Positions 43,503 through 50,803 of a DNA stretch of 64,000 nt are shown one piece after another (the stretch's first letter is position 1; every line of letters starts with the position of its first letter). Under the pieces are notes generated by a model, which did no database searches, was not told where the DNA came from, and saw only the letters and a list, made by a program, of their open reading frames with translations. This DNA comes from Chelonobacter sp050613185 (GTDB lineage: Bacteria; Pseudomonadota; Gammaproteobacteria; Enterobacterales; Pasteurellaceae). The translations under genes were made by a program, and so were the position numbers. The stretch is from positions 2,170,001 through 2,234,000 of the forward strand of contig NZ_CP192511.1 of NCBI RefSeq assembly GCF_050613185.1, read 5' to 3'.

Positions 43503-43534
43503 GAATAAAAAGGGGGAAGTTAAACTTCCCCATC
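43503..43534 (-). terminator. yebE terminator; right copy of the 32-bp direct repeat
   Basis: On the minus strand, GGGGAAGTT and AACTTCCCC arms are followed by CTTTTTATTC, 10 bp after the yebE-like stop. Identical to 36530-36561. Confidence 0.85.
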
Positions 43535-43543
43535 GTAACAGAA

Positions 43544-44179
43544 TTATTTTGCCGCTAATTCCAACTGCTGTTTTAAGTCATTCGGCAGATTCAATGCCTG
43601 AGCCAGTTGCTGCATGTAGGCTTGTTCTAAGAAGTGATCGGTATCGATCACCGACAACGACGCCATATACACTTCCGCCGCCAATTGCGAATCACCGACT
43701 TGCTCCGCCAAGGCTTGCGGATTTAAAGGCGCGTTCAACCACGTATCAATCAATTGATCCGCCTGATCGCCATGACCTAACTGCGCTAATCCTTTATGGA
43801 TTTGCTGTCTTTCCTGGGCGTCAATTTGCCCGTCGGCGCGTGCAGCAAATACCATAGCTTGGGTTAACAGCATAATTTTGTTATCGGACAGGGTATTATT
43901 GGCATAAGTGATCGCCTCTTGCTGTGCTTGCGGGTCGAATTGCACGTCCTGCACCGCACTTCCACTTTTGCTTTGTTGCCATTTTTGGTAGGCAAGCCAA
44001 GCCGCACCGGCTAACGCGGCATAACTGCCGGCTTTTGCCACGCCTTTGCGTGCGCCGCTATTGCCCAGAATTAATCCTGCCAAACCGCCGACCGCCGCAC
44101 TTTTGGCGATTTTGGAAAAATTTTCATCTTTCATCATTTCGCCAAGACGGCTTTGTAATTGACTGAATAAATCGTTCAT
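43544..44179 (-). CDS. yebE: YebE family (DUF533) inner-membrane protein with TerB-like domain
   Basis: A 211-residue protein with a glycine/alanine-rich membrane segment (SAAVGGLAGLILGNSGARKG...YAALAGAAWLAYQKW) followed by a cytosolic helical TerB-like domain (about residues 90-210) with AARADGQIDAQERQQI, a common acidic loop. The function is unknown; E. coli YebE belongs to envelope-stress regulons. It is downstream of gmhA on the same strand with a 39-bp gap. Part of its sequence and its terminator are duplicated 7 kb away. Confidence 0.88.
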   Translation of the reverse strand: MNDLFSQLQSRLGEMMKDENFSKIAKSAAVGGLAGLILGNSGARKGVAKAGSYAALAGAAWLAYQKWQQSKSGSAVQDVQFDPQAQQEAITYANNTLSDNKIMLLTQAMVFAARADGQIDAQERQQIHKGLAQLGHGDQADQLIDTWLNAPLNPQALAEQVGDSQLAAEVYMASLSVIDTDHFLEQAYMQQLAQALNLPNDLKQQLELAAK

Positions 44180-44218
44180 TGCTGATCTCCTTGTTTAGAA
44201 CACCGCTTAATACGGAAA

Positions 44219-44803
44219 TTAAACGGTTTTTGCCATTTCAAATTCGATTAACATCATCAGAATATGAATCACTTTAATATGAATTTCCTGAATCCGATCC
44301 GCATAACGGAAGTGCGGTACGCGGATCTCTATATCGGCAAGCCCTGCCATTTTGCCGCCGTCTTTGCCGGTCATCGCAATCACTTTCATGCCTTTGGCTT
44401 TTGCCGCTTCAATCGCATTCAACACATTTTTGGAATTGCCGGAGGTGGAAAGCCCGAACAGCACATCGCCTTTTTGCCCGACTGCTTCAATATAGCGTGA
44501 AAACACATAATCATAGCCGAAATCGTTGCTGACGCAGCTCAAATGGCTGACATCGGAAATCGCAATCGCCGGATAGCCGGGGCGGTTTTCACGATAACGC
44601 CCGGTCAATTCTTCCGCGAAGTGCATTGCGTCGCAATGTGAACCGCCGTTACCGCACGATAGGACTTTGCCGCCTTGCTTAAAACTGTCGGAAATAATTA
44701 ATGCCGCTTGCTGAATCAACTCGATGTTATTTTCATCGTTGATAAATTTTTCCAGCACCTCAGCCGCTTCGTTTAATTCTGCTTTGATTTGTTCTAAATA
44801 CAT
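44219..44803 (-). CDS. gmhA: Sedoheptulose 7-phosphate isomerase
   Basis: GmhA makes D-glycero-D-manno-heptose 7-phosphate, the first step to the LPS core heptose. The 194-residue SIS-domain protein has CGNGGSHCDAMHFAEELTGRYRENRPG (substrate and zinc residues), GLSTSGNSKNVLNAIEAAKAKGM and the C-terminal HIKVIHILMMLIE histidine helix. It is full length. It lies downstream of the polyene operon but with a 180-bp gap and is probably separately transcribed. Confidence 0.97.
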   Translation of the reverse strand: MYLEQIKAELNEAAEVLEKFINDENNIELIQQAALIISDSFKQGGKVLSCGNGGSHCDAMHFAEELTGRYRENRPGYPAIAISDVSHLSCVSNDFGYDYVFSRYIEAVGQKGDVLFGLSTSGNSKNVLNAIEAAKAKGMKVIAMTGKDGGKMAGLADIEIRVPHFRYADRIQEIHIKVIHILMMLIEFEMAKTV

Positions 44804-44983
44804 AACGCCCTCGTTTAGTGGTAAACAATGTGATTAGTTGAATTATTGTAGAGCATATTGCTGGGGAATGGTATTTATACTGCGTATCACACCATAAAAA
44901 TACCGTTAATATACAGAATAAAAAACTGCTTGAAACCAAGAGATCTCAATTCGTTAGGCATTCTGATCTTTAAACGGCTTGGC

Positions 44984-46210
44984 TTAAATTCGTTTAAATA
45001 CCAATGATGTATTTACGCCACCAAAAGCGAAATTATTATTCATGACATAATCGGTTTCAAGATAACGGCTGCTGCCTTGGATATAATCCAGCTCTCCACA
45101 ACGAGGATCAATATTGACTAAATTTGCCGTAGCGGCAAAGTAGTTGTCGTTCATCATGGCAATGCTAAACCAAGACTCCAGGGCGCCACAAGCACCCAAA
45201 GTATGGCCAAGATAGCTTTTTTGTGAGCTAATCGGCATGTTCGCACCAAATAAACGGTTTGTTGCTACGGTTTCGGCAATGTCGCCTTGTTCTGTTGCCG
45301 TGCCATGTCCGTTGACATAGCCGATAGCGGAAGGTGGAATAGCGGCATCTTCCAGCGCCAATTTCATGGACTGATACATGGTTTCACTTTCTGGACGGGT
45401 AATATGTGCGCCATCGCAATTACTACCAAATCCTACGATTTCCGCATAAATTTTTGCCCCGCGCGCTTTGGCATGGTGGTATTCTTCCAATACCAGCATA
45501 CCGGCGCCTTCGCCAATCACTAAACCGTCACGGGCCGCATCATAGGGGCTAGGGGTGAGCTTCGGGGTATTGTTTTTCAAGCTGGTGGCATATAGGGCAT
45601 CAAATACATAGGATTCACTTGGACAGAGCTCTTCGCCACCGCCAGCCAACATCATCGGGATTCTACCGTATTTTATCGCTTCATAAGCATAGCCGATTGC
45701 TTGACTACCTGAAGTGCAGGCGCTGGAAGTGGGAATCAACCGACCTTTCAAACTAAAGAAGATGGCGATGTTAGCCGCAGTGGTATGTGGCATCATCCGA
45801 ACATAGGTATTGGCATTGAAGCCGTCAGATTTGCCTAAACTGATCAGTTGGGCAAGATCACACACATCTTTGGTGCTGCCGGTGGAAGAGCCGCTGGCTA
45901 CCCCCATTCTGCCGTCTTTAATGGTGGCGTCGTCCAGCAGTCCGGCATCCGTCAATGCCATTTCGGCGGCATTAACACAGTATAGTGATACCGGTCCCAA
46001 GCTGCGCAATTGTTTGCGTGTCCAGTGTGCAGGCGGTTGATAATCCAAAATAGGGGCGGCAAGGCGAGTATTTAATTCCGGAAAGCGATCCCAGTCATTC
46101 ATATGGACTACGGCATTTTCCCCACGTTCAAAATAACTGCGAATGGTTGTCCAATCACGCCCCAAGGCAGTAATCCCGCCAATACCTGTTACAACAACTC
46201 TTTTTAACAT
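44984..46210 (-). CDS. Beta-ketoacyl-ACP synthase, aryl-polyene type (ApeR-like)
   Basis: A 408-residue FabF-like condensing enzyme. The catalytic cysteine is in SSACTSGSQAI, the first histidine in NGHGTATEQGD and the second in SYLGHTLGACG, so the triad is complete. It is the last gene of the polyene operon and starts 7 nt inside the end of the ketoreductase gene. In known aryl-polyene pathways a ketosynthase of this position elongates or starts the chain together with the main ApeO/ApeC-type pair. Assignment to the ApeR type rests on gene order. Confidence 0.88.
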   Translation of the reverse strand: MLKRVVVTGIGGITALGRDWTTIRSYFERGENAVVHMNDWDRFPELNTRLAAPILDYQPPAHWTRKQLRSLGPVSLYCVNAAEMALTDAGLLDDATIKDGRMGVASGSSTGSTKDVCDLAQLISLGKSDGFNANTYVRMMPHTTAANIAIFFSLKGRLIPTSSACTSGSQAIGYAYEAIKYGRIPMMLAGGGEELCPSESYVFDALYATSLKNNTPKLTPSPYDAARDGLVIGEGAGMLVLEEYHHAKARGAKIYAEIVGFGSNCDGAHITRPESETMYQSMKLALEDAAIPPSAIGYVNGHGTATEQGDIAETVATNRLFGANMPISSQKSYLGHTLGACGALESWFSIAMMNDNYFAATANLVNIDPRCGELDYIQGSSRYLETDYVMNNNFAFGGVNTSLVFKRI

Positions 46211-46932
46211 AAACCACCATTGACTGCCAATACTTGACGAGTAATATAATTTGCCTGTTCCGACATTAAAAATACGACGGCTGCAGCCACATCGTCCGGT
46301 TTGCCCATTCGTTGCATGGGAATAACTTTGAGGATTTCTTCCACGGGGACATTGTCATCAAGCATATCCGTATCGATTAAACCGGGCGCAACGCAGTTTA
46401 CCGTAATCTTGCGTTTCGCCAGTTCGATAGCCAAGGATTTTGCTGCGCCGATGATACCGGCTTTGGACGCGCTGTAATTGACTTGTCCGCGATTGCCGAC
46501 CAGCCCGGAAACAGAGGTGATACAGACAATGCGCCCTGCACTGCGCCGACGGATCATCGGCATCATCGCCGGATGCAATACATTATAAAAACCGTCCAGA
46601 TTGGTCCGTAATACTTGATCCCAATCATCATCGCTTAATGCCGGAAAAGCATTGTCACGAGTCAATCCGGCGTTCAACACTACGCCATAATAAGCACCAT
46701 ATTGCTCAATATCGGCTTCCAATAAGGTTTTGCATTGTTCACGATTTGAAACATCAAATTGTAAAATTCTGGCAAGGCCACCCGCACTTTCAATTTCCTG
46801 TTTCACTGTTTGCGCATCTTCCCGACGGTTACGACAATGTATGACAATTTCATAACCTTCAGCGGCCAGCTTTAGTGCGATAGCTTTGCCAATACCTCGA
46901 CTGGATCCGGTGACTAATACCGATTTTTTCAT
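46204..46932 (-). CDS. 3-oxoacyl-ACP reductase, FabG-like (ApeQ-like)
   Basis: Reduces the beta-keto group after each condensation. The 242-residue short-chain dehydrogenase has VTGSSRGIGKAIA, LNAG, a serine in ITSVSG and the catalytic Y-x-x-x-K in NYSASKAGIIGAAKSLA. It is within the polyene operon, overlapping the next ketosynthase. The cellular FabG would be elsewhere, so this copy is dedicated to the pathway. Confidence 0.9.
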   Translation of the reverse strand: MKKSVLVTGSSRGIGKAIALKLAAEGYEIVIHCRNRREDAQTVKQEIESAGGLARILQFDVSNREQCKTLLEADIEQYGAYYGVVLNAGLTRDNAFPALSDDDWDQVLRTNLDGFYNVLHPAMMPMIRRRSAGRIVCITSVSGLVGNRGQVNYSASKAGIIGAAKSLAIELAKRKITVNCVAPGLIDTDMLDDNVPVEEILKVIPMQRMGKPDDVAAAVVFLMSEQANYITRQVLAVNGGLC

Positions 46933-46945
46933 ACAAAATCCTTAA

Positions 46946-47374
46946 TTAATAATTTTGTAATAGATCGTTGATCATCAGATCGGTTTGTCCTTGTACGCCG
47001 GTGACTTTCACATTGTCTTTTTCATCACCGCGTTGTTTATAGGAAACTTCGCCGATATTGGAGCGGGTATCACCTTGAATTTCGCTTAAGCGTAATTTGG
47101 CTCGTAACACATAACCGTCTTCGGCGCGTAAGGAATAGGCTAAAACATACTTGCAGCTTGCGGCATAGTCCAAGCCTTTTTCAGACGTAATCCCTTTTTT
47201 ATTCAGGCTGTTGGCAAGATAATTAGAGAAATCGGTAATAGGAGGATTGGCACTATCTTTAATGCAAATATGCTTTAGATCATCGCGTTTTTCTACCGGT
47301 TCGCTATTACTGATGGTCGAGCAGGCTGTTAGGGCTGCAGTGGAAAGCATTAATGGTAAAATCAATTTTTTCAT
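46946..47374 (-). CDS. Small lipoprotein of unknown function in the polyene operon
   Basis: A 142-residue lipoprotein with signal MKKLILPLMLSTAALTAC and acylated C18. The mature part has one further pair of cysteines (HICIKDS, ASCKYVL), possibly a disulfide. It resembles the Sbal_3080-type lipoproteins of unknown role. It sits between the dehydratase and ketoreductase genes of the operon, an unusual place for a non-enzyme. It may help anchor or place the product at the outer membrane, which is inference. Confidence 0.7.
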   Translation of the reverse strand: MKKLILPLMLSTAALTACSTISNSEPVEKRDDLKHICIKDSANPPITDFSNYLANSLNKKGITSEKGLDYAASCKYVLAYSLRAEDGYVLRAKLRLSEIQGDTRSNIGEVSYKQRGDEKDNVKVTGVQGQTDLMINDLLQNY

Positions 47375-47412
47375 TTTACAAATCCTCTCTTATTGTTTTA
47401 TATTGTTTTAAA

Positions 47413-47880
47413 TTATTCATTGTCATTATTCGGGCTATATACGCTTAATGTAGCTTTTGCCAATAAGCCATCAAGCGGCAAATCGGTTGGTTTTTCGCCA
47501 TCAATCCAGTGCATTGTAGCATTAAATACTCCAAAACCGTTACTGTCCTGTAGCGATAGCTCCACTTTGATTTGCACTTTACAATTAATCGGTAAGCTAT
47601 TGCAAAATAATTCATATTTACGACTTCCCAGCAAAAAGCCGAGCCTGACCGCTTCATTTTTATCCAAAGCGTGACATCCTGACCAAGCGGCCACACCTTG
47701 CGCCATGATCTCAATGGCAATATACATAGGCAACTGTTGGTGTTGTACAAAAATATGGTTGTCAGTGATTTCGGCACGGGCGATTAAGCTATTTTCATCA
47801 TAATGGGTAATTTCATCTAACAGCACCATTTCACCGGAGTGCGGTAATAATTTGGCAATATCTGTTATGGGTAATCGCAT
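47413..47880 (-). CDS. Hotdog dehydratase subunit (ApeP-like), lacks the catalytic His
   Basis: A 155-residue FabA/FabZ-fold protein. It starts ITDIAKLLPHSGEMVLLDEI, the usual FabZ-like beginning, and has the acidic-residue helix PMYIAIEIMAQGVAAWSG. The G-H-F-P histidine of active dehydratases is absent (the region reads TDNHIFVQHQ). Another operon protein carries the histidine but lacks the acid. In known aryl-polyene systems ApeP works as a heterodimer with ApeI. It overlaps the upstream ketosynthase gene by 1 nt. Confidence 0.85.
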   Translation of the reverse strand: MRLPITDIAKLLPHSGEMVLLDEITHYDENSLIARAEITDNHIFVQHQQLPMYIAIEIMAQGVAAWSGCHALDKNEAVRLGFLLGSRKYELFCNSLPINCKVQIKVELSLQDSNGFGVFNATMHWIDGEKPTDLPLDGLLAKATLSVYSPNNDNE

Positions 47881-49067
47881 TATACTTCTCCTATAATCAA
47901 AATCGCATTATTGCCGCCAAAGGCAAAGGATGAGCTTAAACCGATACGCCGCCGGTTATCTGCCCAGCGGCTTTGTTCGTCAGTCAATTGAATCGGCGGT
48001 AAATTCGGATCCGGTTGTTTGTTCCAATGCTGTTTGGGTAGTTTGCCGTCAGGATTCAATTCGCAGCTGATTACACCCCATAAAATAGCGGCCTCCACCG
48101 CACCGGCAGCGCCTAATGTATGTCCGGTTAAGGTTTTGGTGCTGGTGCAGGGAACGCCTTGTGGGAAGCAGTGTGCCATTGCAATACTTTCCATCGCATC
48201 ATTATGAAGGGTTCCGGTACCGTGCAGGTTAACCCAGCCGATTTGTTGTGTGGTTAAATGGGCGGAGGAGAGTGCGGAATTAATTGCCGCAATTGCACCA
48301 CGGCCATCAGGCGCCGGAGATGACATATGATAGGCATCGGAACTGCTGCCATAACCCAATAAAGGCAGACCGGTTTTATCCTTACCGGCTAAAAATACTG
48401 CCGCGCCTTCACCAATATTAATTCCGTCACGATTAGCCGAAAACGGCTCGGCAATGGATTTTGATAAAGCCTCTAAAGTATGGAAGCCATTAATGGCAAG
48501 GTGTGCCAACGAATCGACACCACCGCAAATCACCACATCGCATAATCCTGCATTCAGCAGGCGTGCCGCACTGATAATAGCTCTGGCACCGGATGTGCAG
48601 GCGGTGGAAATACAGTAGGAAATACAGCGCAGACCATAATGTGCCGCAATAAAATCTGCCGGTGAGGATAGCAACTGAAATTCATGGCAATAGCGGCTAT
48701 TTTGCCAATTTTGCTGTTGGTGAAATTGCTGAAATGCTGCGACATTTTCTTGATTGCCGGTATTGGTCGTGCCGATAATCACCGCAATGCGATCTTTACC
48801 ATATTGAGCGATAGATTGTTGGATTTGGTTATCCAGTTGTGCAACCGCTGTCCATAAAAGTTGATTATTACGAGTACGGTAGATTGCGTCGGTATTTTCC
48901 GGAAAATCAGATAAATGCGCGACATTTCCCACAAAAATGGAGTGGTTTGCAATCCAATCGGTATTTACTTGTAATGGCGGCGATTGATTAGCCAGCAAGA
49001 AATCGATATTAGCTTTAAGGTTGCCCCCCATGGCACTGACTAAGCTTGGTTGTTGAAGATAAATCAT
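47880..49067 (-). CDS. Beta-ketoacyl-ACP synthase, main chain-extending type (ApeO-like)
   Basis: A 395-residue ketosynthase with a complete triad: Cys in ISTACTSGARA, His in NLHGTGTLHND and His in LTGHTLGAAGAVEA. By analogy with E. coli ApeO it should pair with the short, catalytically dead ketosynthase-like protein at the start of the operon. I start at ATG 49067 (MIYLQQPSLVSAMG), where homologues begin; the frame extends 15 codons further into the preceding lipoprotein gene. Its stop overlaps the next start (TAATG). Confidence 0.88.
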   Translation of the reverse strand: MIYLQQPSLVSAMGGNLKANIDFLLANQSPPLQVNTDWIANHSIFVGNVAHLSDFPENTDAIYRTRNNQLLWTAVAQLDNQIQQSIAQYGKDRIAVIIGTTNTGNQENVAAFQQFHQQQNWQNSRYCHEFQLLSSPADFIAAHYGLRCISYCISTACTSGARAIISAARLLNAGLCDVVICGGVDSLAHLAINGFHTLEALSKSIAEPFSANRDGINIGEGAAVFLAGKDKTGLPLLGYGSSSDAYHMSSPAPDGRGAIAAINSALSSAHLTTQQIGWVNLHGTGTLHNDAMESIAMAHCFPQGVPCTSTKTLTGHTLGAAGAVEAAILWGVISCELNPDGKLPKQHWNKQPDPNLPPIQLTDEQSRWADNRRRIGLSSSFAFGGNNAILIIGEV

Positions 49068-49087
49068 GGCTAAAAAATCCTGTATTC

Positions 49088-49531
49088 CTATGGTAATGGC
49101 GTGATTCGCCATGCTTCATTATCAATGTGAATCACAGCGTGTTGATCAATAGATTGTATTTGCCAATACTGATCCGTAGCCAAATTTTTATATAAAGCTG
49201 ACCGCACTTTTGCTGGTGTTTGCCAATATAAAATCGCCGAAAATAAACGGGAGGCTTGGTTATTCGGTGGCAGAAATCCATCATTTTGCCAGCCCTTCGG
49301 GGTTAAAATTTGGCGTGCTAAAGGCGCACCTAACGCATTGGTTTGAATCCAGCGTTGTCCTTGCGCAAAAGGCTGCACCAGTAATAATGAGGTTTCGTAT
49401 GTTTGTTCGTTTACAATCGAATATTGTCGAACCCCCTCCAACGGTGGCAATGAATTGGGCAATAGCCAATTTTGAGTGCAGGCGGTTAACAAGAATGCGC
49501 AAGCAGCATGGCAAAGTGCGGTTAATTTCAT
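49088..49531 (-). CDS. DUF3261-type lipoprotein of aryl-polyene clusters
   Basis: A 147-residue lipoprotein with signal LCHAACAFLLTAC (lipobox LTAC, acylated cysteine about 18). It matches the DUF3261 family, which is found almost only in aryl-polyene clusters and has a LolB-like size and beta-rich pattern. It probably assists the insertion of the lipid-linked polyene in the outer membrane, as a partner of the LolA-like protein; that is inference. Confidence 0.8.
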   Translation of the reverse strand: MKLTALCHAACAFLLTACTQNWLLPNSLPPLEGVRQYSIVNEQTYETSLLLVQPFAQGQRWIQTNALGAPLARQILTPKGWQNDGFLPPNNQASRLFSAILYWQTPAKVRSALYKNLATDQYWQIQSIDQHAVIHIDNEAWRITPLP

Positions 49532-49537
49532 GCTGTT

Positions 49538-50785
49538 TTAGTCCTGTGTTGCGGTACCGCAAATTTCGGCCAAGGCTGTCAAGCGGCGTTCGGATTTTGC
49601 CACATAAGGATTATCACTATCCCAAGCATAACCCGCTAAAATAGAGCTGAGCATGGCTCGAATTTTAGGATCCGGATTACGCTCATAAATCACATCTTGG
49701 AAAGTGTTATCATACCAACCGAATACATAAGTACGGAAAGCGTTGATACCAATCATCAGCGGATCAACGAATTCCGTCTGCCAATTGACGTTTTCACCGC
49801 GTAGTTGTTTATCCAGGGCATTGACGGCTAAATCAGCAGAGTGCATTGCCACCGTAACGCCTGACGAAAAGACCGGGTCAAGAAATTCAGAAGCATTGCC
49901 CAGCAACGCCCAACGCTCTCCGTACAAGGATTTGACATTGGCAGAGTAGCCTTGCAGGGTATTAAATGGCGTATCCCATTTTGCATTGCGAATTAGACGG
50001 TTCAACATTGGGATTTCACTGGCATATCGCCGCAAGATGGCTTCGGCAGTTTGTTCCGGAATATGAGTGAAATTATGTGGTTCGGACACTACTCCGATGG
50101 AACAACGCCCATTAGAAAAAGGAATAAACCACAACCATACGTCCCGTTGTGTCGGATGAGTGCAAATCAGGATTTTATTCCGATCAAAATTGCTATCGCC
50201 AATATTATCTTCGATATGGGTGAAATGAGCATGGCGTACCGGTAAGCTGCTTGGGGTTTCCAAATCAAATAAACGAGCCAACACACGACCATAGCCACTG
50301 GCATCCAACAGGAATTTGGCTTCTATATTCAATGTTTCGCCGCTGTTATCATTACGCACCAATACCTTAGCCCGTTCATCATTCGTCTCCGCAGTCAATA
50401 CGGTATGCTGATAGTACACCTGTACCCCTTGTTTTTCGGCCTCGTCTATCAAAATTTTATCGAAAATGCCACGTTGTACTTGATAAGTCGTGCCCGGACC
50501 CGCGGTAAACTTGTCGCTGAAATCAAAATAGGTATAACGATTCCCCCAAGTAAATGCCGCACCGTTTTTATGTTGAAAATTGGCCGCATTGACGGCGTCC
50601 AACATGCCGGCTTTTTTGATTAATTCCATACAATGCGGCAGCAGACTTTCTCCGATACTGAAACGGGGAAATTGCTGACGTTCCAATACGATAACCTTAT
50701 AGCCCTTTTGACATAACAATGCGGCGGCAACCGAACCCGACGGACCGGCACCGATAATAGCGACATCTGTTTGAATAGTTTTCAT
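49538..50785 (-). CDS. FAD-dependent oxidoreductase of the tryptophan-halogenase superfamily
   Basis: A 415-residue flavoprotein with the FAD motif IIGAGPSGSVAA at residues 10-21 and the halogenase-type ESLLP segment at 46-50. Two residues typical of flavin-dependent halogenases are present: Lys 73 in HKNGAAFTWG and W-L-W-F-I-P at 217-222, matching the W-x-W-x-I-P motif. Related enzymes also include hydroxylases and reductases, so halogenation is possible but unproven. Xanthomonadins are brominated aryl polyenes, which makes it chemically reasonable. It lies between the exporter and DUF3261 genes. Confidence 0.82.
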   Translation of the reverse strand: MKTIQTDVAIIGAGPSGSVAAALLCQKGYKVIVLERQQFPRFSIGESLLPHCMELIKKAGMLDAVNAANFQHKNGAAFTWGNRYTYFDFSDKFTAGPGTTYQVQRGIFDKILIDEAEKQGVQVYYQHTVLTAETNDERAKVLVRNDNSGETLNIEAKFLLDASGYGRVLARLFDLETPSSLPVRHAHFTHIEDNIGDSNFDRNKILICTHPTQRDVWLWFIPFSNGRCSIGVVSEPHNFTHIPEQTAEAILRRYASEIPMLNRLIRNAKWDTPFNTLQGYSANVKSLYGERWALLGNASEFLDPVFSSGVTVAMHSADLAVNALDKQLRGENVNWQTEFVDPLMIGINAFRTYVFGWYDNTFQDVIYERNPDPKIRAMLSSILAGYAWDSDNPYVAKSERRLTALAEICGTATQD

Positions 50786-50803
50786 CGTGTTCCTTAATTT
50801 AAG

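Noticed and set aside
44984..46210. Primary-metabolism fabF/fabG locus
   Set aside because: Context (two carrier proteins, ligase, MMPL exporter, LolA-like and DUF3261 proteins, dead ketosynthase partner) fits secondary aryl-polyene synthesis, and the usual fabD-fabG-acpP-fabF set is absent.
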